A stretch of DNA of 64,000 nucleotides from Pelomonas caseinilytica (GTDB taxonomy: Bacteria; Pseudomonadota; Gammaproteobacteria; Burkholderiales; Burkholderiaceae_C), in NCBI RefSeq assembly GCF_021353235.1, contig NZ_JAJTWT010000003.1, positions 558,001 to 622,000 on the forward strand, in the 5' to 3' direction. A program made the position numbers and the translations under genes. Positions 10,156 to 22,053 of this stretch are shown here, piece after piece; positions within the stretch are counted from its first letter, which is position 1; every line of letters begins with the position of its first letter. Under the pieces are notes generated by a model that did no database searches, had not been told where the DNA came from, and saw only the letters and a program-made list of their open reading frames with translations.

Positions 10156-10530
10156 TCAATCTCCCTGGGGTTGGTCGGTGCTGTTGTCGCCCTCCGCCTT
10201 CTTGGTGAAGAAGGCCTGGCGCTGGTGGTAGTAGCCGAGGGCGAATTCGCCTTGCTGCGGCAGCGTCAGCCGGCTTGGAAAACCCGTCATCGGCGCGAGG
10301 ATCTCGCCGATCAGCTTTTCGTAGAAGGTCTCCTGCCCGCCTGTGAACTTCTTGAGGTGGGCGTTCTTCAGGCGCAGCAGCGTCGTGAACACGGCCACCG
10401 GCGTGGTGGACGCGGCACCGTAGTAGCGGTCGCGGATGGTGGCGTTGATGCCGGGCTGCGCCAGCTCCTGGATGCGCTCCAGCGTGGCAAAGAGCCGGCC
10501 CAGGCGATAGGCCGGTGCGGGGTTGTCCAT
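10156..10530 (-). CDS. cas11c: Predicted internal translation product Cas11c (small Cascade subunit) within cas8c
   Basis: In characterised type I-C systems the small subunit Cas11c is made from an internal start inside cas8c (established knowledge). Here an ATG at 10530, in the cas8c frame, is preceded by a perfect Shine-Dalgarno sequence AAGGAGG with 8 nt between it and the start (CTCTGGAC). It would give a 124-residue, mostly helical protein starting [20 protein letters not shown] and ending with the cas8c C-terminus, close to the size of known Cas11c. The site is seen in the sequence; its use is inferred. An in-frame ATG nine codons upstream lacks such a site. Confidence 0.7.
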   Translation of the reverse strand: MDNPAPAYRLGRLFATLERIQELAQPGINATIRDRYYGAASTTPVAVFTTLLRLKNAHLKKFTGGQETFYEKLIGEILAPMTGFPSRLTLPQQGEFALGYYHQRQAFFTKKAEGDNSTDQPQGD

Positions 10531-11931
10531 GTCCAGAGCCTCCTTGAATGGCATGGTGGATGAAGTCGGTGCGCGCCGGCCGTTGCGATTGAGCCAGGCT
10601 TTGAGCACACAGGCGCGCAGGTAGGGAACGTCGCGTTCGGCGCGGCAGCGCTGCACGGCGGCATTCAGCAGGCCGGCCGGCAGGGGAAGGCCTTCAAGAA
10701 TGGCCCTCATCCATTCGCCTGCCAGCCGCGGCGGGATGTTGTCGGCCTTGCCTTGCAGGGCCAGGCTGGTCAGCAGCCGGAACAGCGAGGGTGTTTCGGG
10801 ATCGCCGTCGTAACGCCGTGCTACGCGGATGTCTTCGAAGTGCTGCACCAGACGCGGCGCCAGTTCAGCGAAGGGCACGGACGGCAGCCAGAAGCGGATG
10901 CTGATGCGTGCGGCATTGGGCGAGAGGCCGAGCACGAAGAAGCGTGTGTCGGCCACGGCCTTTGGCATCTGGCCTGAGCGCACGGCGTTGAACAGGGCGG
11001 GCACCGCGTCGCGGTGCTTGTCGGGGTTGTCGGCCTCGGCGAAGAGGTCGGCCAGCGTGAACTCGCCGTCCCCTGTGCCATCAAAGGGATGGGGCGCATC
11101 GGCCCAGAAGACGGTGGACGCATCGCCCACCTGGATGCGGTTGGGCGAGTCGCGGTCCAGCAGCGCGTTCAGTGCCGTCGTGTAGGCAAACACGGCGGCC
11201 TCGCCCACCGGCGCATTGAGGCCTTGCTCCTTGCCGTAGGAGTTGTAGGCGCCCAGGTTGAAGGAAACGATGTTGGCGCCCGAAGTCTGCGCACCCCACA
11301 CGCCCTTGATGGCGCCATGCAGGCGCGCCACCGGGCGCGGTGCGCCGTCCACCAGGCAGTGCGCCAGCGTGCCCGGCGCCTGGCTTGCAGCCAGCGCGCG
11401 AATGGCGGCCTGCACGGCTGGGCGTTGGCAGATCAGCACACCCGCGTCTCCTTGCAGCTCGAAGCTCACCAGCGCATTGCTCTGCAGCAACTCGTCCCAA
11501 TGGGGCGCCGCGCGTAGCAGATCGAGCTGAGGTGCCCGCAGGAAGGCGAGCAGGGCTTGCAGGCCAGGGTCGCCTTCTGAATAAGGTTCCAGCGCCTGTA
11601 CCCGCGCTAAGAAGGCGGCAGTCTGCTCGGGCAGGCGAGGCGCTTCGGCCTTGGCGCTGACACCGAGGGTGTATTCCGCCGTGTCCCACAGCAGATTGGC
11701 TGCCACGCCAGAGGTCTTCTTGACACCCTGGGGCACGAGGAAGGTCTGCGCGCGCAGCTTCTTGCCGTCCAGCCGGCGGGTGTCGCGCAACAGCACGGGG
11801 CTGCCGTCCGGGCGCAGCTCGACGATGAAGGGGATGTCCTTGTCTTCCAGACCTGGCGAGGGCAGGCGTCGTGCGGGGTCGGGGTCGGCGGCACGGCGCT
11901 CGTAGAGCTGGGCGAGGGCTTGCAGGATCAT
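10156..11931 (-). CDS. cas8c: Cascade large subunit Cas8c (Csd1)
   Basis: A 591-residue protein that recognises the PAM and helps recruit Cas3 in the I-C complex. The N-terminus [14 protein letters not shown] and early segments such as [13 protein letters not shown] and [13 protein letters not shown] are typical of Csd1. The middle contains [20 protein letters not shown] and [16 protein letters not shown], and the C-terminal third is helical and includes the Cas11c region. ATG 11931 overlaps the cas5c stop by four bases (ATGA), which fixes the start; the open frame extends further upstream only as a shadow over cas5c. Its stop lies 2 bp before the cas7c ATG, and the cas7c ribosome-binding site is inside its last codons. 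Confidence 0.95.
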   Translation of the reverse strand: MILQALAQLYERRAADPDPARRLPSPGLEDKDIPFIVELRPDGSPVLLRDTRRLDGKKLRAQTFLVPQGVKKTSGVAANLLWDTAEYTLGVSAKAEAPRLPEQTAAFLARVQALEPYSEGDPGLQALLAFLRAPQLDLLRAAPHWDELLQSNALVSFELQGDAGVLICQRPAVQAAIRALAASQAPGTLAHCLVDGAPRPVARLHGAIKGVWGAQTSGANIVSFNLGAYNSYGKEQGLNAPVGEAAVFAYTTALNALLDRDSPNRIQVGDASTVFWADAPHPFDGTGDGEFTLADLFAEADNPDKHRDAVPALFNAVRSGQMPKAVADTRFFVLGLSPNAARISIRFWLPSVPFAELAPRLVQHFEDIRVARRYDGDPETPSLFRLLTSLALQGKADNIPPRLAGEWMRAILEGLPLPAGLLNAAVQRCRAERDVPYLRACVLKAWLNRNGRRAPTSSTMPFKEALDMDNPAPAYRLGRLFATLERIQELAQPGINATIRDRYYGAASTTPVAVFTTLLRLKNAHLKKFTGGQETFYEKLIGEILAPMTGFPSRLTLPQQGEFALGYYHQRQAFFTKKAEGDNSTDQPQGD

Positions 11932-12578
11932 GCGGCGGCCTCCTCGAACGCAGGCACCGCGATGGCGCCGGCGTGCATCTGCGCGCGGAAGAAGCGCGGC
12001 TGCGGCGAGGCGAGGTCGGTGAAGTCCAGGTCGTGCAGCATCCAGCCGAGGTCCCGCGTCTCGGCGATGGGTGCGGGCTGCTCGGAGCCGGGCTCGACCA
12101 GGCACACGTCGGCGGCGAACTCGCGGCAGCCGAGGTAGGGCTGGTTGACCCATTGGCCCTTGGCGGCGCGGCGCAGGAACATCTCTTCGTACTTCTGGCG
12201 CGGCTCGCCGCTGCGCACGTCCAGTTCGGCATGCAGGCGGTAGGCCACGTCGCGCAGGAAGAGGCCGGCGCGCTGCTGGCGTTCGTCCTCGACGTACAGC
12301 GCCAAATCGCCTTGGCCGGCGTTCATGGCCTGCTGCACATTGCTGCTTGAGATGACCGCGCCGACCTCGTTGCGGCGCAGGTTCATCCAGCGAATGGGCG
12401 CCAGCACCTCGATGCGCGTCACCCGCCATCGGATGGCGGGCTTCCACAGGATGGCTTCGAAGATGGAACGTGCGGCCGAGGGCGTGATGACGTCGTAGCT
12501 GACCCGCTCGACCTTCATCTCGGGGCGGGTGAAGCAGGCGAATTCGCCTGTGACGTGCAGGCAAAAGCTCTGTGGCAT
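11928..12578 (-). CDS. cas5c: Cas5c (Cas5d), crRNA-processing endoribonuclease of type I-C
   Basis: A 216-residue RAMP protein. In type I-C, which lacks Cas6, Cas5c cuts the pre-crRNA in the repeat and stays on the 5' handle. Characteristic segments are HVTGEFACFTRPEMKVERVS at the N-terminus, YDVITPSAARSIFEAILWKP, AIRWRVTRIEVLAPI, and RDVAYRLHAELD with His116, near where active-site residues fall in studied Cas5c proteins. No cas6 gene is present in the window, consistent with this role. The ATG at 12578 follows a GGGAG ribosome-binding site, and the stop overlaps the cas8c start by 4 nt. Confidence 0.95.
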   Translation of the reverse strand: MPQSFCLHVTGEFACFTRPEMKVERVSYDVITPSAARSIFEAILWKPAIRWRVTRIEVLAPIRWMNLRRNEVGAVISSSNVQQAMNAGQGDLALYVEDERQQRAGLFLRDVAYRLHAELDVRSGEPRQKYEEMFLRRAAKGQWVNQPYLGCREFAADVCLVEPGSEQPAPIAETRDLGWMLHDLDFTDLASPQPRFFRAQMHAGAIAVPAFEEAAA

Positions 12579-12623
12579 GTGGTGCTCCCTGGTTGGAACG
12601 ATCTGGGTCGTCTGGCTGAAACG

Positions 12624-14921
12624 CTACTGCACCATGGTCATTGCATCCAGCGGGTTATCGCGCGGCAGCAGCCCAAACCGACGGTCGTAGCGGGTGTCGT
12701 CTTCCAGCAAGTAGATGCCGCAGGCCAGCGCCTTGGCGGCGCCGGTGCGCAGCAGCTCGTCCAACTGCCGCTGGCGGATGTTGAGCACATAGCGCTGAAC
12801 GCTGCGCAGCAGCCAGCGGTCGGCCTCGCCGGCTTCGAGCTTGGCGATGAGGGGCGCGAGCTGGTCGTGCCCGTCCATCACGCGGTGCAGGGGAATGAGC
12901 AGCGAGGACTGGCCCTCGTCGTCGATGAGACGGAACTTGTCGGCGGCGCTGTGGAAGTTGAATTCCATGGGGCCGCTGCGCTCGCTGAGCAGGTCGACGA
13001 TCTGGTGCTGGTCGAGGTTCTGTTTGGCATAGAAGGCCCGAAAGTAGCGCTCGAAGGCGGCTGGCGTGAGGGTGTCCGGCAGACCTTCGGCATGCAGGCT
13101 GACCGTGGTGTCGGCCGCCGTGCGCAGCAGTGCCAGCGGCTTGGGGATGGGGCGAACGATCACATGCACGTCGCCCTGCGCCCGGCGCCCCTCGCGGTTG
13201 CAGCGGCCGGCGGCCTGGGCGATGGAGTCCAGCCCGGCCAGCGCGCGCCACACCACGGGGAAGTCCACGTCCACGCCGGCTTCGATCAGTTGGGTGCTGA
13301 CGACGTGCAGGGGCACGCCGGCCTTGAGCAGGTCACGGATCTCGGCGATGACCTGGGCACGGTGCGCGCCGCACATGGCTGCGCTGAGGTGGCGGGTGCT
13401 GTCGCGTGGCAGCAGCTTGGCCAGTGCCATGGCATCGGCGCGGGTGTTGAGGATGGCCAGTGCGCAGGGCTCTCGCAGCAGGCGCTCGGCCAGAGCGGGC
13501 AGTTCGGTGACGGTGTGCAGGTCTGCCGGCCAGTGGATCTCGGTGCGGCGCAGGGCGCTGAACAGTGGGCCGGGCGCGACGATGGGGCGGGGATCGGGCA
13601 GGCCGCGCAGGGCTTGGCGGGGGTCGAAGGCGCTGCGGCTGGTCAGCACCGGCTGGGTGGCGGTACACAGCACGAGGCTGATGCGGTAGCGGGCCAGGAG
13701 GACATTCAGCGTATCGAGGATGGGCTGCAGGAACTCGGGCGGCAGCATCTGCGCCTCGTCCAGCACGATGACGCTGCCGGCCAGCCGGTGGAGCTTGCGG
13801 CAGCGCGAGGTACTGGCGGCGAAGAGCGACTCGAAGAGCTGCACATTGGTGGTGACGATGAGGGGCGCGTCCCAGTTCTCGCAGGCCAGGCGCGAGGCGG
13901 TGGTGTCGCTGCTGGGCGCGCTGTCGGCCTGGCTGTGGTGCTCGATGACCTGCGCGGCCCCGAAGATGCCGGCGAAGACGCTGGCCGTCTGCTCGATGAT
14001 GCTGGTGTAGGGGATGGCGTAGATGACGCGGCGCAGGCCGTGCCGGCGCGCGTGCTCCAGCGCGAAGGCCAGGGACGACAAGGTCTTGCCGCCGCCGGTG
14101 GGCACGGTGAGGGTGAAGACACCGGGCGGCTGGGCAGCCTGTGCAATGCAGGCCTGTTGCACCACGGCGCGGGCTCGCATCACGGCCGTGTCGGCCTGGC
14201 CGCTGGCTTGCACGCGGGCGGCCAGCTCGGCGAGGTGGGCTTGCAACTGCTCGGCATAGCGGGCGATGGGCGGGAAGCTGGCTCGGCGGGCGGCCTTGTC
14301 GGCGCTGAAGTGAGTCTCGGTGTCTAGGAAGTCGGCGTCCACCAGGGCCGAGAAGAGCATGCGCAGGGCCAGCGAGCGGGCGAGGGGTTCGCGCTGCCCC
14401 AGCAGTGCGCGTGCGGCGGCTGCGAGGGTGGTGGCGTCCGGCGCGGCGCGCAGCGTTTCACCGGCTTCGGCCAGGCCGCGCAGTGCCTCGTCGTACTCGG
14501 TTTGGGCGGCAGCGCTGGCCAGGCGGGGGGCCAGGCCGCCGTGGCCGTCCTTCGGCTGCCAGTTGGCCAGGCCGGCGTGATGGCCGGCGATCAGGTATTG
14601 CAGGACGCGCGCCAGACCGTCGGCACTGCGGGCGTCGAGCAGGCGGGCGAACTCGGCGCTTGCGTGCAGGGCGCCTGCGGCCGAGTGGGTCTTCTCGGCG
14701 CCGGGGACGCGACCTTCGATGTGACCGTCGGGATCGTGGCTGATGTGCTGCTGAAAGCCGGCCCGGGCCTTGCCCAGGTCGTGCCAGGCGCCGGCCAGCC
14801 CGGCCCAGAGCGTGTCACCCCAAGTGGCAGAGAACTCGGCTGCAAGGCGTCCGACCTTGTCGAGGTGCTCTTCCAGCAGGTGCCAGTCGCCAGCGTCGTT
14901 CCGGCTGTGCGCAATCAGCAT
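12624..14921 (-). CDS. cas3: CRISPR-associated helicase-nuclease Cas3 (type I-C)
   Basis: A 765-residue protein that unwinds and degrades target DNA after Cascade binding. An N-terminal HD nuclease domain carries His47-Asp48 in AWHDLGKA, plus the histidines of THSAAGALH (near 79) and AGHHAG (near 114). The superfamily 2 helicase follows: Walker A TVPTGGGKTLSS (about 272-283), DEAQ box VIVLDEAQMLPPEF (about 385-398), motif III CTATQPVL, and the C-terminal motif STQLIEAGVDVDFP with QAAGRCNREG. Both domains look intact. The start follows AGGGAG, and it is the first gene of the cas operon, 45 bp ahead of cas5c. Confidence 0.97.
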   Translation of the reverse strand: MLIAHSRNDAGDWHLLEEHLDKVGRLAAEFSATWGDTLWAGLAGAWHDLGKARAGFQQHISHDPDGHIEGRVPGAEKTHSAAGALHASAEFARLLDARSADGLARVLQYLIAGHHAGLANWQPKDGHGGLAPRLASAAAQTEYDEALRGLAEAGETLRAAPDATTLAAAARALLGQREPLARSLALRMLFSALVDADFLDTETHFSADKAARRASFPPIARYAEQLQAHLAELAARVQASGQADTAVMRARAVVQQACIAQAAQPPGVFTLTVPTGGGKTLSSLAFALEHARRHGLRRVIYAIPYTSIIEQTASVFAGIFGAAQVIEHHSQADSAPSSDTTASRLACENWDAPLIVTTNVQLFESLFAASTSRCRKLHRLAGSVIVLDEAQMLPPEFLQPILDTLNVLLARYRISLVLCTATQPVLTSRSAFDPRQALRGLPDPRPIVAPGPLFSALRRTEIHWPADLHTVTELPALAERLLREPCALAILNTRADAMALAKLLPRDSTRHLSAAMCGAHRAQVIAEIRDLLKAGVPLHVVSTQLIEAGVDVDFPVVWRALAGLDSIAQAAGRCNREGRRAQGDVHVIVRPIPKPLALLRTAADTTVSLHAEGLPDTLTPAAFERYFRAFYAKQNLDQHQIVDLLSERSGPMEFNFHSAADKFRLIDDEGQSSLLIPLHRVMDGHDQLAPLIAKLEAGEADRWLLRSVQRYVLNIRQRQLDELLRTGAAKALACGIYLLEDDTRYDRRFGLLPRDNPLDAMTMVQ

Positions 14922-15019
14922 GGTTCTCCCTGAGCTGTGTCTGTTGGTGTGCCAGCTTGAGCCCAGGGTAGCTCACTGGATGAGCCATGCGCTTGACGAT
15001 CGTCAGTGTTCTCCTCCAG
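14922..15019 (-). promoter_or_regulatory. Presumed cas operon promoter region with a 12-nt perfect palindrome (TGACGATCGTCA)
   Basis: The 98 bp between the dnaE2 stop and cas3 hold no gene and should contain the promoter for cas3-cas7c, since dnaE2 upstream is under SOS control. The palindrome TGACGATCGTCA at 14994-15005 is a candidate operator. No confident -35/-10 pair was found. The assignment rests mainly on position. Confidence 0.4.
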
Positions 15020-18273
<3,254 letters not shown>

Positions 18274-18277
<4 letters not shown>

Positions 18278-19569
18278 GCAAACACCCCGTGCAGGAACCA
18301 GCCCGACGCGGCGGCCGTGGTCGACGACAGTCGTTCGTGATAGACCCACAGCAGGCCCCGCGTGGCGCTGCGGTAGACGTAGTAGTCGCGGGCCTGCAGG
18401 CTGCCGGGGCCCTCCCACCAGCCCGCCTCGATGCGGTGTGGGCCGCTGATGCGCGCCAGCGGGCCGGCGAAGAGGGGCTGCTCCTGGGCATCGCAGCGCA
18501 GCGGCTGGGGCGGTTCGACCCGCCAGGTCGGCTGGGGGCCCGGCGGCCGGCGCACGGCCGCAGCGGGCGGGGCGGGCCAGGGGTGCCAGCTCTGCATGCG
18601 GTCCAGGCGGTGGTCTTCGTGCAGCCGGCCTTCGCGCACCCGGTCGGCGCCCAGGCGCACGGACAGGCGCTCCAGCAGCGCATTCGTCGTCGTGCGTTCG
18701 GCCGGGTCGGCCGGCCCGGGCAGCAGGCTGGCGCTGCCGTCCGCGAGGGGCAGCAGGTGGTCTGCGACGAGGCGGATCTCGCCGGCCGGCGCGGCCAGCG
18801 TGGTGCGGGCCAGGTGCTCGCCCAGCAGGCGCGACAGGCGGCGCAGGTCGCGGGTCGTGTCTGCCGTGGCAACGCTCAGCTCGCCGTTGCCCGCCACATC
18901 GCGCGGGCGCATGGCGTCGTACTGCCAGGCCAGGCGCAGCGCGCGCACGCCGGCGTGGCGGGCCGCCAGGAAGGCGCAGAGCTGGCGCAGCAGCGTCTCG
19001 GCGAAGTTCAGCAGCACCGGCGCATGCTCCACGCGCCAGGGCAGTTCCAGCCGGGCCTCGAAGCGCTCGGGCAGCGTCAGCCACTCGTGGGCCTCGGGCT
19101 GCTCGCCATAGGCCTGGTCGAGCGCCGCCAGCAGGGCGGGGCTGAAGCGCTTGGCCAGGGCCGGGCGAGGCAGGCGGCGAAGCAGGCCGAGCTGGCGGCA
19201 GCCGAGGCGGGCCAGCATGGCGTGGTGGGCCTGGGCGGCGCTCAGGGCCGACAGGGGCAGGGCGTCGAGGCGCTCGGCCAGGCGGCCCTGGCGGGGCGCG
19301 TCGGGGCTGCGCGCCAGGGCCAGCGCGGCCAGGGCCGTCGGCGCCCAGGCCTGGGCCGCGATGGCCAGCCCTGCCGCTTCGGCCCGCTGCTGCAGCTGCT
19401 GCCGCAGGGCGCGGGCGCCGCCGAACAGCCTCAGGCTGGCCGACACCTCGGCCACCACCGCCTCCTCCAGCCGGGCGACGCGCGGCGTGAAGCTCAGCGC
19501 CAGCCAGGCCAGGGCGTCGGTGTCGCTGGCCGGCGCATCAGGCGGGCAGCACAGGGCGAGCCAGCGCAT
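18274..19569 (-). CDS. imuB: Y-family polymerase-like protein ImuB
   Basis: A 431-residue relative of Y-family DNA polymerases. In studied systems ImuB is catalytically inactive but binds the beta clamp and tethers ImuA and DnaE2 (established for the family). Visible features: MRWLALCCPPDAP at the N-terminus where active enzymes would carry a catalytic Asp motif, EVSASLRLFGGARALRQQL, and little-finger-like sequence LARTTLAAPAGEIRLVADHL. The C-terminal SATRGLLWVYHERL and SGWFLHGVFA are typical ImuB endings. It overlaps imuA by 32 bp and dnaE2 by 4 bp, so the three are tightly coupled. Confidence 0.92.
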
Positions 19570-20422
19570 GGGGGCGCTCCGTCGGGGGGCTGGCCGGCTC
19601 GGGCGCGGGCGCGGGCGCCGGCACCGGGGCGGGCAGGGGCTTGCGCTTGGCCGCCGTCAGCAGCGGCTCGACGGCGCCGGGCACGGCGGCCAACTTGAGG
19701 GTGCCTTCATGGGCCGGTCCGCGGCGCTTGAGCAGGTGCACGTCGAGGTCCCAACCCTCGCCCGGCTGCACGACGAGGCGCAGCGGCGCGGCCGAGGACT
19801 GGTGCCGTGCGCTGTCGGGCCGCACCAGGAAGGCCGGCGCATCCGAACCGAGGGCGCCGACCTGCAGGCGGCGGACCTGTTCCGGCCGCGCCTCGGGCAG
19901 CCAGGCCAGCACGGCCACGCGCGCCTTGATGGCCTGCTCGGCCGCCCAGAGAGCTTCGGCCGGTGTGGTGGTGGCCACCCAGATCAGGGCCGAGGGTGGG
20001 AGGCCGAGAGCCTGCAGGCCCGGCAGGTGGGGCGTGCGTGGCGGGTTGACGAGCAGCAGCGGGCGCAGGGCCGGGGCCATGGCCTGCCGGGTGCGCCGGC
20101 CCGGGAGGGCGGCGGGCAGGCGCTGGCCGTCCCACCACAGGCGCAGGCCAGGGGCCAGCAGCCGCCACTCCAGCACGCCGGATTGCGGCGTCAGCACTTC
20201 GGTGGCGGCCTGCAGGGGCCAGCCGCCGCCAGGCAGTTCGGCATCCAGCGCGGCGAAGCCGCTGGGCAGGACCGGGGCGGCGGCCCGGCTCAGGCTGCTG
20301 CCTCGCCAGAGCCGGCCCTGCAGGTGGCCGTCGTCCAGCGGCAGCCGCCCGGGCCGGCCGGGCGGCGTCGGCCGCAGGGGCGGGCAGGCGATGGGAGGCG
20401 GCAGGGCGGAGGCGGACGACAT
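19538..20422 (-). CDS. imuA: SOS mutagenesis protein ImuA (RecA-like)
   Basis: A 294-residue RecA-superfamily protein, first gene of the imuA-imuB-dnaE2 cassette. Family features include the N-terminal VWRG-like RLWRGSSLS, PSGFAALDAELPGGGWPLQA near residue 60, PLLLVNPPRTPHLPGL, LIWVATTTPAEALWAAEQAI and VRPDSARHQSSAAPLRLVV. The Walker A loop is degenerate, as is common in ImuA. The C-terminal 40 residues are a Pro/Ala-rich tail (PAPVPAPAPAPEP). ATG 20422 was preferred over the TTG two codons earlier. A LexA box lies 63 bp upstream. Confidence 0.92.
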   Translation of the reverse strand: MSSASALPPPIACPPLRPTPPGRPGRLPLDDGHLQGRLWRGSSLSRAAAPVLPSGFAALDAELPGGGWPLQAATEVLTPQSGVLEWRLLAPGLRLWWDGQRLPAALPGRRTRQAMAPALRPLLLVNPPRTPHLPGLQALGLPPSALIWVATTTPAEALWAAEQAIKARVAVLAWLPEARPEQVRRLQVGALGSDAPAFLVRPDSARHQSSAAPLRLVVQPGEGWDLDVHLLKRRGPAHEGTLKLAAVPGAVEPLLTAAKRKPLPAPVPAPAPAPEPASPPTERPHALARPVLPA

Positions 20423-20484
20423 GGCCAAACGGGACGACGACGATGACAGCGGGGGAAGGAAGCGGAGCCTGGATCAGATCACAA

Positions 20485-20504
20485 TACTGTATGAATATCC
20501 AGTA
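20485..20504. promoter_or_regulatory. LexA (SOS) operator upstream of imuA
   Basis: The 20-mer TACTGTATGAATATCCAGTA matches 17 of 20 bases of the consensus TACTGTATATATATACAGTA and keeps CTGT with the right spacing to CCAG (one mismatch to ACAG). It is an A/T-rich island in very GC-rich DNA, 63 bp before the imuA ATG and 79 bp before the divergent YCII-like gene. LexA control of imuA-imuB-dnaE2 is well established in proteobacteria. Confidence 0.9.
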
Positions 20505-20582
20505 AATTTTCGTGATCGACCCGGGCGGGCGCTAGCATTCGCCGCCCACCGACGCCCTCACTTCAAGCCAAGGAGATTTCCC

Positions 20583-20966
20583 ATGCCGATGAACGACTAC
20601 CTGGTGCTGTCGCGCGGCCAGTGGCGCAACGACGCCCAGCCGGAGGCGGTGCAGCAGGCCATCGACGCGTTCTACGTCTGGTACGAGCAGGGCCTCGCCG
20701 CGGGCCGCCTCAAGCCCGGCAGCCGGCTGCAGCCCGAGGTCCGCTTCGTCGCCGACGGGCTGGTGACCGACGGCCCCTTCGCGGAGACCAAGGAGTGGGT
20801 GGGCGGCTTTTGGTTCATCGTCGCCGAGACGCTGGAGCAGGCCGCGGCGATCGCCGCCGAGAACCCCTGCCTGCGCTTCGGCCTCAGCCTGGAGATCCGC
20901 CCGCTGGAGGCCACCCGGGCCCACGTGACGGTGGCCACCAACGAGACCCCCGCGAGCTGGCGTTAG
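20583..20966 (+). CDS. YCII-related (DGPF-domain) protein
   Basis: A 127-residue protein of the YCII/DGPF family, a small dimeric alpha-beta barrel fold often found near ECF sigma factors and of mostly unknown function. The family motif is visible as VTDGPFAETKEWVGGFWFI near residue 65, followed by the LEQAAAIAAENPCL helix. The N-terminus MNDYLVLSRG is the first strand. ATG 20583 follows an AAGGAG ribosome-binding site. The gene is divergent from imuA, and the LexA box lies in the shared intergenic region, so it may also respond to DNA damage. No sigma factor gene is adjacent. Function unknown. Confidence 0.8.
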   Translation: MPMNDYLVLSRGQWRNDAQPEAVQQAIDAFYVWYEQGLAAGRLKPGSRLQPEVRFVADGLVTDGPFAETKEWVGGFWFIVAETLEQAAAIAAENPCLRFGLSLEIRPLEATRAHVTVATNETPASWR

Positions 20967-20973
20967 GCTGGCG

Positions 20974-22020
20974 TCAGGCGAAGCCGTCGCCGTCGAAGTC
21001 GACGAAGTCCTCGTCCCGTGCGAGTGCCGGCGGCGCGTCCTTGGGCTTCATGGCTTCGAGCTGTTCCCTGAGCTTGGCCGTCTGGTCCAGCCAGTAGTTG
21101 GGCGTGCCGAACCAGGGGAAGGCCACCGGGAAGGCCGGGTCGCCCCAGCGCCGGGCCAGCCAGGCGCTGTGGTGGATCATGCGCAGGGTGCGCAGCGGCT
21201 CGATGAGGCGCAGTTCGCGGTCGTCGAACTCGGCGACCTGCTCGTAGCCGTCGAGCAGGGCATGGAGCTGCAGCCGGGCGGCGTCGGGTTCGCCGGGCAG
21301 CAGCATCCACAGGTCCTGCACGACCGGGCCCATGACGGCGTCGTCCAGGTCCACGAAGTGCGGGCCACGGTCGGGCGTCCAGAGGATGTTGCCGGGATGG
21401 CAGTCGCCGTGCAGGCGGGTGAGGCGCAAGTCGGGCAGGCCGTCGAAGGCGGCCTGGATGGCGTCGAGGCAGCGCTGGGCGGCATCGTCCCAGCCGGGGG
21501 CGATCTCGGGCGGGATGGCGTCGTTGGCCATCAGCCAGTCGCGGGCCGTGCGGGCGGGGGCGGCGCTGGTCCAGTGCAGGCGCTCGGCGAAAGGGCGCTC
21601 GCGGCCGACGACGTGCAGCCGGGCCAGCAGGCGGCCGATCCAGCGCAGCACTTCGGGGTCTTCCAGCTCCGGGCCCCGCCCGCCCTGGCGCGGCGTGACG
21701 GCCATGCGCTGGCCCTGGAAGTGGAAGAGGGTGGTGCCGTCCGCCAGCGTCCACGGTGCGGCCACGGGCACTTCCGCGGCGGCGAGTTCGGCCGCGAAGG
21801 CGTGTTCCTCGAGGATCTGCGCGTCGCTCCAGCGCGCCGGGCGGTAGAACTTGGCCACGGCCACCCGGCCGTCCTCCAGGTGGACCTGCAGCACGCGGTT
21901 CTCGAAGGAGTTGAGCTGCAGCAGCCGGCCGTCGGCGCGCAGGCCGGCGGCGTCGAGGGCGTCGAGCATGAACTCCGGCGTCAGGTCGCCGAAGCTGAGG
22001 TCAGGGGTCGCGGGGTGCAT
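20974..22020 (-). CDS. srkA: Stress response kinase A (SrkA/RdoA/YihE-like)
   Basis: A 348-residue cytoplasmic protein kinase of the aminoglycoside-phosphotransferase/choline-kinase fold. In E. coli SrkA phosphorylates Ser/Thr and protects cells against stress-induced death. Motifs: NSFENRVLQVHLEDG and VAVAKFYRPARWSDAQILEE (nucleotide-binding Lys region), the catalytic loop RLHGDCHPGNIL near residue 205, and the metal-binding HFVDLDDAVMGPVVQDLWML near 225. The C-terminus has WFGTPNYWLDQTAKLREQLE, characteristic of this family. The length matches. It converges on the YCII-like gene with 7 bp between stops. Confidence 0.93.
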   Translation of the reverse strand: MHPATPDLSFGDLTPEFMLDALDAAGLRADGRLLQLNSFENRVLQVHLEDGRVAVAKFYRPARWSDAQILEEHAFAAELAAAEVPVAAPWTLADGTTLFHFQGQRMAVTPRQGGRGPELEDPEVLRWIGRLLARLHVVGRERPFAERLHWTSAAPARTARDWLMANDAIPPEIAPGWDDAAQRCLDAIQAAFDGLPDLRLTRLHGDCHPGNILWTPDRGPHFVDLDDAVMGPVVQDLWMLLPGEPDAARLQLHALLDGYEQVAEFDDRELRLIEPLRTLRMIHHSAWLARRWGDPAFPVAFPWFGTPNYWLDQTAKLREQLEAMKPKDAPPALARDEDFVDFDGDGFA

Positions 22021-22053
22021 CCGGCGAGTGTCGCCGGGATGGGGGCGGGTGTC

